Shown here in pieces: positions 7,747 to 16,917 of a stretch of DNA of 64,000 nt (positions are counted from its first letter, which is position 1; the number at the start of each line of letters is the position of its first letter). A program made the translations under genes and the position numbers. Below the pieces are notes generated by a model. The model was not told where the DNA came from, made no database searches, and saw only the letters and a program-made list of their open reading frames with translations. Source of the DNA: Methanomassiliicoccales archaeon. GTDB lineage: Archaea; Thermoplasmatota; Thermoplasmata; Methanomassiliicoccales; UBA472. The stretch covers positions 331,957-395,956 of the forward strand of contig CP058896.1 in NCBI GenBank assembly GCA_013415865.1, in the 5' to 3' direction.

Positions 7747-9423
7747 ATGAAGTACAAGGATGCGCTGTCAACAATGGACATGGCCCCGAAGAAGTTCATG
7801 CTCATCTTGTTCTTTACTGTCATAGCATTTGGCATCGCTCTCCCTATGGTCTTATGGTTGTATCTCTCCCCACTTCTACAGGTCGGCACCATGGCGGTCG
7901 CGCTCGCCCTGCCGATGTTCTTGGTCCTCGTGGTCTTTATCTGGCCGCTCCTGATGGCATCCCAGAGGAGGATAAAGACCGACAGGCAGCTGCCTGCGTT
8001 CGTCACCGAGCTCGCAGCGCTTTCCACCTCTGATATGAGCTTTGACAAGATATTCTATATCCTCTCCCAGAAGAGCGAATATGGGCCGTTATCGGGCGAC
8101 GCGAAGAAGATCTATCGCCTCATCAAGCACTATAATGTGTCAGCGGCCGAGGCCTGCAGGTTCGTCTCGGCAAAGACCCCCAGCAAGATGGCGAAGGATT
8201 TCTATTCCAGACTTGCGCACTCTATCGAGGTCGGAGAACCTCTTGACAGGTTCATGAGGAACGAGCACGACATCATGATGGACGAGTTCATGCTCAAGTG
8301 CGAGACCGCATTGAAGGACGTCGACTTCATGAAGGAGATATTCACCGGCATAATCACATCTCTGATATTCGTATGCGTCTTCGTCGCGATAACCCCGATC
8401 CTAGGTTCCACAGCGGTCGAGGTCATGATCTACGGCGTGATCATCGCGTTCCTCTTCATGGAAGGATTGTTCGTATATCTCATCATCTCCAAGATGCCGA
8501 AGGATGATATCTGGTACTCCATTCTTCTAAAGATAAAGAACAGAAAGATAGGGGACAAGGACCGGATATTGATCGTCTCGATATTCGTCGCGATATTCGG
8601 GATGGTCGCCCTGACCTCCTTGCTCCTGCCCCTTCATCTGCCTTGGATGCTATTGGTGTCGAGCGTCTGCCTTCCCTCTTTGATCCCGGGCATCCTGATT
8701 TTCAGGGAAGAGAAAGGAATCGAGAAAAGGGATGCGGTCTTCGGCGCCCTCATCCGTTCGTTGGGGCGTTCCGCAAGCGTCAGCGGCCAAACGATGGCCG
8801 ACTCCGTCAAAAAGATAGCGATACATAAGTTCGGTCCTCTCACCAAGCCCGTCAGAAACCTGTCAAGGCGCCTGGCCATGTATATAGACCCAAGGGAGTC
8901 CTGGGCACATTTTGCGGCTGAGACGGGAAGCAACTCCATCAGGAGGTTCAGCAACATTTACATGGAGTGCATCCTTGCAGGATCTAAACCTGATGAGACA
9001 AGCCTGTTCATCAGCAACAACATATTCAAGATACTGGCGATAAGGAAGAAGAGGATCACTCTCAGCGGCAACTTCCTTGGGATGTTGTACGGGGTGGCCG
9101 TCGCCCTGGCCGTGACCCTTTGGGTGACGGTGGCGATAACCGAGTATATGGCGGACGTCATCGCCAACATCAACCTGTCCCATACTGGCTCTTTCGATAT
9201 CGGGTTCATAAGCTCGATATTCAACGCCAACTTCAACTCCGACCTGCTCACGATCATGGTCGTTTCCGTAGTGGTCATCCATTCTTTTTTTTCGGCCCTT
9301 ATGATACCGCTGATCAAGGGGGGGCATATCGCCAGCGCGGCCGTTCATTTTGTTGTTTTGGTCTGGATAGGTGCTTTTTGTGATTTTATCGTGGGAATAG
9401 TAATGAAGGGTGTCCTATCTTGA
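7747..9423 (+). CDS. arlJ: archaellum membrane platform protein ArlJ
   Basis: ArlJ is the polytopic membrane anchor of the motor and a TadC/PilC homologue. The roughly 558-residue protein has a membrane pair near the N-terminus (about 18-70), two cytoplasmic T2SSF-type helical domains and further membrane clusters near 200-245, 280-320 and the C-terminus. The ATG at 7747 is preferred over GTG 7738 because AGGTGA lies five bases before it and overlaps the arlI stop codon. It is the last gene of the arl operon. Confidence 0.93.
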   Translation: MKYKDALSTMDMAPKKFMLILFFTVIAFGIALPMVLWLYLSPLLQVGTMAVALALPMFLVLVVFIWPLLMASQRRIKTDRQLPAFVTELAALSTSDMSFDKIFYILSQKSEYGPLSGDAKKIYRLIKHYNVSAAEACRFVSAKTPSKMAKDFYSRLAHSIEVGEPLDRFMRNEHDIMMDEFMLKCETALKDVDFMKEIFTGIITSLIFVCVFVAITPILGSTAVEVMIYGVIIAFLFMEGLFVYLIISKMPKDDIWYSILLKIKNRKIGDKDRILIVSIFVAIFGMVALTSLLLPLHLPWMLLVSSVCLPSLIPGILIFREEKGIEKRDAVFGALIRSLGRSASVSGQTMADSVKKIAIHKFGPLTKPVRNLSRRLAMYIDPRESWAHFAAETGSNSIRRFSNIYMECILAGSKPDETSLFISNNIFKILAIRKKRITLSGNFLGMLYGVAVALAVTLWVTVAITEYMADVIANINLSHTGSFDIGFISSIFNANFNSDLLTIMVVSVVVIHSFFSALMIPLIKGGHIASAAVHFVVLVWIGAFCDFIVGIVMKGVLS

Positions 9424-9552
9424 GAGAAGGACATGTCACTATCCGGCCTACGACAGCACCTTCCATTGATATGGTCCAGGTGGATATCAGAATTGAGACC
9501 CGGACATCAGAAGTTATAAATTCGATCCACGTTTCAGAGATAAAGCGGGGAG

Positions 9553-9930
9553 ATGATGAGGTCGGCCCTTTATATTGATGACGATCCGTCCATGTTAGAT
9601 GTCGTCAAGACATACCTGGAATTCGTCGACGACCTCAAGGTGGACACAGTGGCATGTCCAAGAAGGGCGCTGGAGATCGTTGAGAATTATCGATATGATA
9701 CGATAATCTGCGACTATAGCATGCCTGGTATGAACGGGGTCGAATTCCTCAAAGAATTCAGGGAGCGGGACAGGGAGACGCCCTTCATCCTTTTCACCGC
9801 GTTGGACTATGATCGGCTGGAGGGTTGGCCTTTCCCTGCCTGCTTCTTTGTTCAGAAGGGTGCGGACATCTCGCGCGTCTTCGAGGACCTCGCATTGACC
9901 ATCGACCAAGTGATGAAGGATGGGCTCTGA
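9553..9930 (+). CDS. stand-alone response-regulator receiver protein
   Basis: The 125-residue protein is one receiver domain without an output domain. It has the acidic pair DDD at residues 9-11, the phosphoacceptor in IICDYSMPGMNG (Asp near residue 55), Thr in LFTA and Lys in QKG, all at expected spacing. A TATA-like GTTATAAAT at 9512-9520 gives it its own promoter after arlJ. It may be a CheY, given the location, but the kinase partner cannot be read from the sequence; the histidine kinase at 55.8 kb is another candidate. Confidence 0.88.
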   Translation: MMRSALYIDDDPSMLDVVKTYLEFVDDLKVDTVACPRRALEIVENYRYDTIICDYSMPGMNGVEFLKEFRERDRETPFILFTALDYDRLEGWPFPACFFVQKGADISRVFEDLALTIDQVMKDGL

Positions 9931-9959
9931 CCAGATGGTGTGTCAGATATGATCTTACC

Positions 9960-11828
9960 CTAGACCTTCTGCCAAAGGTCCATCTTGACCATATATGTGT
10001 CCTCGACCAGCTTCGTCTCCACCTTGAACCCTGTACGATAGAATATGTCGAGCATCTTGACGTTCTGCGCCAAGGTCTCGGCGGTGAACGCTTTGATAGA
10101 GCGGTCCCTGCCCGCCTTGATCATCTGCTCCATCAACTTGGTGCCGATGCCCTTCCCCTGCATCCTGTCAGCGACGATGAAAGACACCTCCGCGGTGTTC
10201 GTCGTCCTGTCCAGGTCGAATGTTGAGACCCCGACCGCCTTCCAGCTTCCTTTCTCCTTGATGAGGGCGATAAAGGTCATCCTATCGACATAATCGATAT
10301 CGACTATGCTCGACAGCTCGGTATGGGAGAATCGCTTGCGCGGCGCCATATACCTAGAGTAGACGGTGGTGTCGCTGAAGGAATAGAAAAGGTCTCTGAG
10401 CATTGCCTCATCAGATGCCTTGGCAGGTCTTATGTAGACGTCCAGGTCCGCCAATCTGGCAACCATCTCATATTGCTCCGGGTATACCGACTTGATCGAC
10501 GCCCCGATCTGGTCAGGATACACCAGATGAAGGGTCTTGGCATGGGCCAAGAGCTCATCCCTGAATTTGGGATGCGCTATCTCTATCAATGCGAGGGCGC
10601 GTTGCATGATGCTCTTTCCGTGCAGCTCCGCCACACCATACTCGGTAACGACATAATGAACGTCCCCCCTCGGTGTGGTCACGCTGTCCCCTTCCTCAAG
10701 ATGAGGGACGATCCTTGAGACCGACCCGTCCTTGGCCGTCGATGGCAATGCGATTATGGGTCTTCCGTTCCTTGAACGGGCAGCGCCACGTAGGAAATCA
10801 ACCTGACCCCCAAGGCCGGAGAAGAACTTGTGACCTATCTGGTCAGCGCAGACCTGGCCGGTCAGGTCCACCGACAATGCCGTGTTGATGGCGACCATGT
10901 CATCGTTGCGGGAGATCACGAAGGGGTCGTTGGTATAAGATGAGGGGTGCATCTCTATCATGTCGTTGTCATTGGCCCATTCATAGAGCCCTTTGGTCCC
11001 CATCAGGAACGATGCCACTATCTTCCCCTGATGGATGGTCTTTTTCCTACCGGTGACGACGCCTGACAGGACCAGTTGCATCAGGCCGTCCGAGAAGACC
11101 TCGGTGTGGACACCCAGGTCCCTTTTGCACCTCAGATATCTGAGCACGGCGTTCGGTGTCGTCCCATATCCGATCTGTATCGTCGAGCCGTCGTTTACCA
11201 GCTCTGATAGGTGCTTGCCTATCTTTGCGAGCACCTCTGGGTCCTCCTCCCTCTCCTGATGCCACTCGAGGAGCGGCTCGGTGAGATCGACCAGGTGATC
11301 GATCTCATCGACATGTATGAACGAGTCGCCCCTGGTCCTTGGCATGTTCTCGTTGACCTGCGCTATCACCACGTCCGCATGCTCTGCGGCGCTCTTCGTG
11401 ATGTCGACGCTCACCCCCAGCGAGCAATTGCCATCATCGTCAGGAGGGGAGACCTGTATCAGGGCCACCTCTATCGTTATCGCCCCTCTTTCGAAGAGCC
11501 CTTCGATCTCCGACAGGTAGATGGGCGTATAATCGGCCCTGCCGGTATTGACCGCCTGTCTAGTGCCAGGCCCTATGAAGAGGGCGTTGAGTCGGAACTG
11601 GTCTGAGTACTTCTCGTCGGCATATGGGGTGGCCCCCAGGGAGAGCGTCTGGATGATCTCATTGTCCGCCATCGAATCGGCCTCGGCCACCATCGCCCTC
11701 ACCAGGGCCTGGGGCTCCCCACATGCCGTACCGATGAAGACAGTGTCACCCCTCTTGATATGCTGGACGGCCTCCTGGGCAGTACATATCTTTGATCTGT
11801 ACCTCTGTCTCCAATCATTCAGTGCCAT
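9960..11828 (-). CDS. acetyl-CoA hydrolase/CoA-transferase fused to GNAT acetyltransferase
   Basis: Residues about 1-440 form a 4-hydroxybutyrate/acetate CoA-transferase-type protein (tandem alpha/beta domains with the late EYGVAELHGKS motif). Residues about 470-622 form a GNAT domain with the acetyl-CoA loop VADRMQGKGIGTKL. The GNAT part begins IRPAKASDE and resembles the Pat-like domains fused to acyl-CoA enzymes. It may interconvert acetyl-CoA with acetate or another acid and acetylate proteins. The stop codon is TAG. It is monocistronic and convergent with the receiver gene. Confidence 0.85.
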   Translation of the reverse strand: MALNDWRQRYRSKICTAQEAVQHIKRGDTVFIGTACGEPQALVRAMVAEADSMADNEIIQTLSLGATPYADEKYSDQFRLNALFIGPGTRQAVNTGRADYTPIYLSEIEGLFERGAITIEVALIQVSPPDDDGNCSLGVSVDITKSAAEHADVVIAQVNENMPRTRGDSFIHVDEIDHLVDLTEPLLEWHQEREEDPEVLAKIGKHLSELVNDGSTIQIGYGTTPNAVLRYLRCKRDLGVHTEVFSDGLMQLVLSGVVTGRKKTIHQGKIVASFLMGTKGLYEWANDNDMIEMHPSSYTNDPFVISRNDDMVAINTALSVDLTGQVCADQIGHKFFSGLGGQVDFLRGAARSRNGRPIIALPSTAKDGSVSRIVPHLEEGDSVTTPRGDVHYVVTEYGVAELHGKSIMQRALALIEIAHPKFRDELLAHAKTLHLVYPDQIGASIKSVYPEQYEMVARLADLDVYIRPAKASDEAMLRDLFYSFSDTTVYSRYMAPRKRFSHTELSSIVDIDYVDRMTFIALIKEKGSWKAVGVSTFDLDRTTNTAEVSFIVADRMQGKGIGTKLMEQMIKAGRDRSIKAFTAETLAQNVKMLDIFYRTGFKVETKLVEDTYMVKMDLWQKV

Positions 11829-12025
11829 GGGCCGACACCGTGATATGGTCCAGGGGGTTCATTAATCTCACTCTTTCGGACTTGGTTTTATGACGTCAGA
11901 TGTTTGTCTGAGAACTGTCTGTGAACGAGCGGACGGTAGCGCTCGGCCCGATAGTATAGGGCGTTAAATTTCATTTGAGCAAAAATATTAAAACCATAAA
12001 AAATCTATCTCATCGGAGGGATGCT

Positions 12026-12091
12026 ATGGCTATCGAACTAGCTACCACTGATATGAAGTCCGTCATAACGAAGGATATGGACGAAACGTAG
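12026..12091 (+). CDS. possible 21-residue ORF with strong ribosome-binding site
   Basis: GGAGGG at 12015-12020 sits six bases before an ATG opening 21 codons (starting MAIELATTDM), closed by TAG. An AATATTAAAA element near 11985 is suitably placed as promoter. The TAG overlaps the AGGT element that precedes the next ORF (12097). It may be a small protein or a leader peptide for that gene. No homology is recognisable. Confidence 0.35.
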   Translation: MAIELATTDMKSVITKDMDET

Positions 12092-12096
12092 GTCAG

Positions 12097-12309
12097 ATGA
12101 CAGGATGCGATATGAACACATCGACCTGGAAGGTCGACGAGCTGTTCGTTACCGTACCAAAGGCCACAGCGAAGGAGATGAAGATAAAGACCGGTCTTTT
12201 CAAGCGATCGGTCACCATCAAGGTGAAGACGGACCAGGTAGGGGTTGTGGGCGACGTCATTCAACTGAACATCGATTTCGCCACGCTACAGAAGCATCTG
12301 ACGTCTTAA
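12097..12309 (+). CDS. small basic hypothetical protein
   Basis: The 70-residue protein is lysine-rich in the middle, without membrane segments or Cys motifs, and predicted to be mostly beta (KRSVTIKVKTDQVGVVGDVIQLNID). I do not recognise a family. AGGT three bases before the ATG supports the start at 12097; an ATG at 12112 is the alternative. It follows the mini-ORF at 12026 by five bases, suggesting coupled translation, and converges with the zinc-ribbon gene. Confidence 0.55.
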   Translation: MTGCDMNTSTWKVDELFVTVPKATAKEMKIKTGLFKRSVTIKVKTDQVGVVGDVIQLNIDFATLQKHLTS

Positions 12310-12326
12310 TCATCCATAGGGGCATC

Positions 12327-12467
12327 TCAGATGCCTCTGGGCCTGCCGCATTTCCAACACTTTTCATTCTTTGATACGTTCATCACGCCACATTCGCACT
12401 GCCACATGCCCTTCATATTATAAGAGTCGCAGATCTGGCACTTCGACTCTTTCTTGACCTCTACCAT
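12327..12467 (-). CDS. tiny RanBP2-type zinc-finger protein
   Basis: The 46-residue protein has a CxxC pair (KCQICDS) followed by W-x-C-x-C-x3-N-x6-C-x2-C, the signature of RanBP2-type zinc fingers, which bind RNA or proteins. The ATG at 12467 is chosen over an upstream in-frame start at 12545 because AGGT lies seven bases upstream and the longer form overlaps the neighbouring flavoprotein gene. It is likely co-transcribed with that gene, 49 bp upstream. The function is unknown. Confidence 0.7.
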   Translation of the reverse strand: MVEVKKESKCQICDSYNMKGMWQCECGVMNVSKNEKCWKCGRPRGI

Positions 12468-12516
12468 ATGATGACCTATTGATCGACGTAGCAGCCGATA
12501 TTTTAATCTCGTCCTG

Positions 12517-13089
12517 TCATTTAAGCTTCTTGACCAACCATGCAAAGTTCTTTCCGAGCGTTCTCATGGTCTTGACGCCCTCTTCGTCCTTCTCAATATC
12601 GCCTGGATCGAGAGCGGTGATCACGTTCCAATAGCTGCTTCCAGGCACCACCATCTGACTTATCAGGAACAGGTTGTTGATGTCCTGGAAAGTTACCAAC
12701 GCCCCCGCGCGTCTGTTGACGGCCACAGCTGCCCCTACCTTTCTGGCGAACTTGTTGCCATTGGCCCTGGAGACATAACCGGTCCTGTCGATGAACGCCT
12801 TGGTGTGGGCGGACATGTTGCCAAAATAGGTCGGGGAACCGATCAAGAACCCGTCAGCGGCGTACATCTTTTCCAACCATCCGTTCAAAGGATCATCGTC
12901 GATGATGCACCGCCCGTCCTTGTTCCGTCCACATGCGCCACATGCCCTGCAGGGGGCCAAGGGCCCGTCCGCTATATCGATTAGCTCCGTCTCGATCCCT
13001 TCTTTTGATATTTCCTCAAGAACGATCTCCAACGCTCTCCTCGTGTTCCCATTTTTTCTTGGGCTTCCGTTGAACGCTAGCACTTTCAT
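12517..13089 (-). CDS. iron-sulfur flavoprotein (NADPH-dependent FMN reductase family)
   Basis: A flavodoxin-like fold begins MKVLAFNGSPRKNGNT, the FMN phosphate loop. A cysteine motif C-x2-C-x2-C-x7-C near residue 50 matches the compact 4Fe-4S motif of Methanosarcina Isf-type proteins. GSPTYFGNMSAHTKAFIDR is the family FMN-binding segment. Such proteins carry electrons or detoxify oxygen and peroxide in methanogens. The ATG at 13089 is chosen because the family starts exactly there; the upstream in-frame ATG adds 11 unrelated residues. Confidence 0.85.
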   Translation of the reverse strand: MKVLAFNGSPRKNGNTRRALEIVLEEISKEGIETELIDIADGPLAPCRACGACGRNKDGRCIIDDDPLNGWLEKMYAADGFLIGSPTYFGNMSAHTKAFIDRTGYVSRANGNKFARKVGAAVAVNRRAGALVTFQDINNLFLISQMVVPGSSYWNVITALDPGDIEKDEEGVKTMRTLGKNFAWLVKKLK

Positions 13090-13167
13090 CTCAACACCAT
13101 GGCCTGGAAGGCGGCTCCGCATTATTACTGTTTATGTCAATCGAGTTAATGAACTAAAATATACAAT

Positions 13168-13187
13168 AATGATTAAATATAATCATT
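13168..13187. promoter_or_regulatory. palindromic operator overlapping the trp TATA element
   Basis: AATGATTA (13168-13175) and TAATCATT (13180-13187) form a perfect 8-bp inverted repeat with a 4-bp spacer. The AT-rich centre (TTAAATAT, 13173-13180) is also the best TATA candidate, 25-30 bp before trpE ATG 13205. The trpE mRNA would then be essentially leaderless, which fits the lack of a ribosome-binding site. A repressor bound here would block TBP. The factor is unknown, and the site lacks the TGTACA core of Methanothermobacter TrpY boxes. Confidence 0.6.
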
Positions 13188-13204
13188 GATGTTCACTTCT
13201 TCAC

Positions 13205-14569
13205 ATGACAACCTCTCATAAATTGAGCATAGAACCGCTATCGACGGGCCTCGCACCTCTCGAGCTTTATTCCTACATCTCTTCCAGGTCAAGGAACTCG
13301 TTCCTGTTGGAGAGCGCCGTTGGTACCGACCGTGTCATCTCCTATTCTTTCCTTGGCTGCAGCCCTAAGTTCGTGCTGAGATGCGAGGACGGAGATGTTA
13401 CCGGCTGTCCGGAGATATCAGGCCTGGACCCGGTCACGGCCATAAGGAAGGTCATTGATGACAATCGCGTAGATGAGAACCCATTCCCATATGTTGGTGG
13501 ACTTGTCGGCTATTTCTCCTTCGAGTTCGCGAGATATCTAGAAAAAAAGGTGCCGTTCATGAAGGACAGGGATTTCCCTGACTTCGAGCTCGGGATGTAC
13601 AAAGAGGGCGTTGTCTACGACCATTCGAGGTTCAGGACCTATTACTTCTCTGTCGATGGGGCGGACTCTCTGAGAAAGATCCTTCCGAAGGCAGACCTGA
13701 AGGCAGGTGGGCAAAAGCTCATTTTCGGCGAAGCGAGGGAGATGTCACCGAGACATGACTTCGAGGACAGTGTAGCAAAAGCGGTGGGCAAGATCGGAGA
13801 GGGCGAGGCTTTCCAGATCGTTCTCTCGAGAGGTGTGGAGCGTAATATCTACGGCGACCCTTTCCCTCTGTATGTTGCCCTCCGGGAGGTAAACCCCTCG
13901 CCCTACATGTTCTACCTCGATTTCGGGGAAAGAAAGGTCCTGGGTTCCAGCCCAGAGACCTTGGTCACTGTGAGGTCCAGGGAGGTGTTCACACATCCGA
14001 TAGCAGGGACGAGACCGCTCGGCAGTGATACGCTCGAGAGGCGGAGATACAGGGAAGAGATGCTGTCCGACGAGAAGGAAAGGGCGGAGCATGCGATGCT
14101 CGTCGACCTTGCGAGGAATGACCTGGGCAAGGTGTGCAGGCCAGGATCGGTCTATGTCCCTGAGTTCATGAAGGTCGAGGAGTTCAGCCATGTCCAGCAT
14201 ATCGTCTCAAAGGTACAGGGCACCCTCGAGGAGGGAAAAGACGCCATAGATGCCTTCTGTGCCGTCTTCCCTGCCGGGACGGTGTCTGGAGCGCCTAAGC
14301 CCAGGGCCATGGAGATCATTACGGAGGAAGAGCGCTCTCCAAGGGGGCCTTATGCGGGGGCCGTCGGCTACCTTTCCCTGAACGGGAACCTGGATTCGGC
14401 CATCACCATACGTTCGGCATTTGTAAGGGGCGACAAGGTCCGGTTCCAGGCAGGGGCCGGGATAGTCTATGACTCGGTGCCAAAGAATGAGTACCGGGAG
14501 ACCGAGGGCAAGCTCAGGGCGATGGTGGCAGCCCTGGAGGCCACAGCAGCGAGGGGGGCAAGAGAATGA
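13205..14569 (+). CDS. trpE: anthranilate synthase component I
   Basis: TrpE converts chorismate to anthranilate using ammonia from TrpG. The 454-residue protein has the N-terminal feedback element LLES (34-37), where tryptophan normally binds, and the C-terminal chorismate-binding domain with SPETLV, HPIAGTRPLG, DLARNDLGKV and FPAGTVSGAPKPRAM. Length and motifs are complete. It is the first gene of a seven-gene trp operon in tight overlap; trpG starts on its last four bases. Confidence 0.97.
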   Translation: MTTSHKLSIEPLSTGLAPLELYSYISSRSRNSFLLESAVGTDRVISYSFLGCSPKFVLRCEDGDVTGCPEISGLDPVTAIRKVIDDNRVDENPFPYVGGLVGYFSFEFARYLEKKVPFMKDRDFPDFELGMYKEGVVYDHSRFRTYYFSVDGADSLRKILPKADLKAGGQKLIFGEAREMSPRHDFEDSVAKAVGKIGEGEAFQIVLSRGVERNIYGDPFPLYVALREVNPSPYMFYLDFGERKVLGSSPETLVTVRSREVFTHPIAGTRPLGSDTLERRRYREEMLSDEKERAEHAMLVDLARNDLGKVCRPGSVYVPEFMKVEEFSHVQHIVSKVQGTLEEGKDAIDAFCAVFPAGTVSGAPKPRAMEIITEEERSPRGPYAGAVGYLSLNGNLDSAITIRSAFVRGDKVRFQAGAGIVYDSVPKNEYRETEGKLRAMVAALEATAARGARE

Positions 14570-15141
14570 AGGTCCTGATGATAGACAACTACGACTCCTT
14601 CGTCTACAACCTGAAGCAGGCGTTCGAGGAAAGGGGGGCGAGATGCATCGTTAAAAGGAACGATGAGATCGATGCCAAGGGGATGGCCCGCATCGGTCCA
14701 GACGCCTTGGTCATATCTCCAGGACCCGGACATCCTATGAACAAGAGGGACTTCGGGGCCTGTGGCGAGCTGATAAAGGACGTCTCCCTCTCGGTCCCGA
14801 CGCTGGGGGTGTGCCTGGGACATCAGGGGATAGCCGCCGTTCATGGCTCACGGGTCGTCAGGGCAAGGATGCCGGTGCATGGCAAGACCTCGATGATATA
14901 TCATGACGGGAGAGGTCTCTTCGAAGGCCTGGAGAGCCCGATGCTTGTAGGAAGATACCACTCTCTCGTAGTTGAGACAAGGCCTGATGAGATGGAGGTG
15001 ACCGCAAGGACGGCCGAGGGTGAGATAATGGCCATCGAGCATCGTAAGAGACCTATCTATGGGGTCCAGTTCCATCCCGAATCCGTGCTCACACCGAAAG
15101 GGGGGGACCTGATATCGAATTTCATTAAGATGGCAAGGTGA
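14566..15141 (+). CDS. trpG: anthranilate synthase component II (glutamine amidotransferase)
   Basis: This class I amidotransferase supplies ammonia to TrpE. Motifs are MIDNYDSFVYNL at the N-terminus, the nucleophile in GVCLGHQ (C83) and the His/Glu pair in VQFHPESVLTP. The length of 191 residues is standard. It overlaps trpE by ATGA, and trpD follows after four bases. Confidence 0.97.
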   Translation: MKVLMIDNYDSFVYNLKQAFEERGARCIVKRNDEIDAKGMARIGPDALVISPGPGHPMNKRDFGACGELIKDVSLSVPTLGVCLGHQGIAAVHGSRVVRARMPVHGKTSMIYHDGRGLFEGLESPMLVGRYHSLVVETRPDEMEVTARTAEGEIMAIEHRKRPIYGVQFHPESVLTPKGGDLISNFIKMAR

Positions 15142-15145
15142 GAAC

Positions 15146-16135
15146 GTGTCAGATGGACCTAGTGGGATCATCACGCTTTCGGATATAGCGAGGGGCATGA
15201 GCATGGGCCTGGTCGAAGAGAGATTGGTCAAGGCCACGCTGATGGGGCTCACGGCGAGCGGTGAGACGGCCGATGATGTGCTGTCGTTCGCGAGACCGTT
15301 CCTGGAGGTCTCCGTTCGCGTCCCGACCAGACATCCCGTCGTACTAGACATGTGCGGGACCGGAGGTGCCCCTTTCAGGACGTTCAATGTTTCAACCTTG
15401 GCCTCGATCGTCGTCTCGTCATGTGGTGTCCCGGTCGCAAAGCACGGCAACCGTTCGAACGGCGGAAAGTGTGGAAGTGCGGACCTGATGGAGGCCCTTG
15501 GCTATGACATCATGATGGGCCCAGACCGGTCCCGTGAGATGTTAGACGAGGTGGGCTTCGCATTCCTCTTCGCTCCGAACTACCATCCTTCAATGCGGCA
15601 TGTCGTGCCGATGAGGAGGGAGATAGGCAAAAGGACGGTCTTCAACCTGCTCGGACCGCTGTTGAACCCAGTGATGGCAAGGAAACAGCAATTGGTCGGT
15701 GTAGCGGACCCTGATCTGATGGATGTCATCGCAGATTCCTTATCGATGCTCGGCATCGAGAGGGCCCTGGTCGTCCATGGATATCCGGGGATGGACGAGG
15801 TCTCGGCCCTCGGACCTACTATGTGCATCGAGGTCTGTGATGGAAGGAAGAACAAATTTGAAATTTCACCAAAGATGTTAGAGAAAAGAATGCCCGTCGC
15901 AGGAGACCTTGGGGAGATGGCGCCGAAGGAGGCCGCATCCCTCGCCTATGACATTCTTGACCACAAGGTAGAGGGCAGGTCCGAGATGGTGTCATTGAAC
16001 GCGGCCTGCGGCCTTTATGTCTTTGGGAAGGCAAGGTCGTTCCGCGAAGGTCTTGAGATGTCCAACAGCGCAATGTTCTCTGGAAAGGCATCCGCACAGC
16101 TGGGTAGGATATTGTCCCTAGGAGGGGTCAATTGA
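15146..16135 (+). CDS. trpD: anthranilate phosphoribosyltransferase
   Basis: TrpD transfers phosphoribosyl from PRPP to anthranilate. The protein (329 residues) has the DMCGTGGAPFRTFNVST phosphate loop, KHGNRSNGGKCGSAD, and PNYHPSMRHV.P..R.E.G.RTVFNLLGPL.NP, all diagnostic. The GTG start at 15146 is supported by AGGTGAGAAC directly upstream. trpC begins within its stop region. Confidence 0.96.
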   Translation: MSDGPSGIITLSDIARGMSMGLVEERLVKATLMGLTASGETADDVLSFARPFLEVSVRVPTRHPVVLDMCGTGGAPFRTFNVSTLASIVVSSCGVPVAKHGNRSNGGKCGSADLMEALGYDIMMGPDRSREMLDEVGFAFLFAPNYHPSMRHVVPMRREIGKRTVFNLLGPLLNPVMARKQQLVGVADPDLMDVIADSLSMLGIERALVVHGYPGMDEVSALGPTMCIEVCDGRKNKFEISPKMLEKRMPVAGDLGEMAPKEAASLAYDILDHKVEGRSEMVSLNAACGLYVFGKARSFREGLEMSNSAMFSGKASAQLGRILSLGGVN

Positions 16136-16917
16136 ACGAAGAGGATGACTTCCTAAGGATGCAGATCAGAAAAGTGAAGGAACTGGTCGCAAATGGATAT
16201 TATCATGCCAGGCCCAGACTTGCGGTCCCCGAGAGACCTGAGCTCTCATATGGCATCAAGATGTCCAACGATTTCCCGATAATCGCCGAGGTCAAGATAT
16301 CCTCTCCTTCGTCGGGTATGATATCGACCATGGGGGCCAGGCAGCTCATCGATGATTACATTACTGGCGGAGCCGCTGCTCTTTCGATAATCACCGAGCC
16401 GATCAGCTTTGAAGGCAGCCTAGGGATACTTGAGTGCGTGAGGGACCCTGATGTCCCAGTCCTGATGAAGGATTTCATCGTCTCGGTCCAACAGGTCGAG
16501 GCTGCCAAACATTTCGGTGCCAGCGCCATATTGCTGATACAGGGTATATTCGACATCGATGGCGGTAATATGATGCGTGACGAGCTGATCGCCAAAGCCC
16601 ATGAGATAGGTCTCGAGGTCGTTATCGAGGGGCATGACCAGTTCGAGCTCCAGCGCGCCATGGAAAGCGATGCTGACATATTGGCGATCAATCAGAGGAA
16701 CCTCCACACCCTCGAGGTTTTCCCGGGCCATGCATTGAGGCTCCTCCCCTATATCGGACGGGACGAAAGGCCGATAATCGTGATGAGCGGGATCCGTTCC
16801 CAGAGGGACATCATCGATATCAGGGACGCCTGGGGAGATGCCGTCCTCATAGGTACAGACCTCGTGTCGAGCGGAAGCCCCAAGGCAAGGCTCTTACAGC
16901 TGGCGGTCTCCAGATGA
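16132..16917 (+). CDS. trpC: indole-3-glycerol phosphate synthase
   Basis: TrpC closes the indole ring from CdRP. This TIM barrel shows PIIAEVKISSPSSG (catalytic Lys), VPVLMKDFIV, ASAILLIQGI and ILAINQRNLHTLEV, ending in IMSGIRSQRDI and VLIGTDLVSS. The start is TTG 16132, four bases inside the trpD end, with GGAGGGG just upstream. It is 261 residues, the usual size. Confidence 0.96.
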   Translation: MNEEDDFLRMQIRKVKELVANGYYHARPRLAVPERPELSYGIKMSNDFPIIAEVKISSPSSGMISTMGARQLIDDYITGGAAALSIITEPISFEGSLGILECVRDPDVPVLMKDFIVSVQQVEAAKHFGASAILLIQGIFDIDGGNMMRDELIAKAHEIGLEVVIEGHDQFELQRAMESDADILAINQRNLHTLEVFPGHALRLLPYIGRDERPIIVMSGIRSQRDIIDIRDAWGDAVLIGTDLVSSGSPKARLLQLAVSR

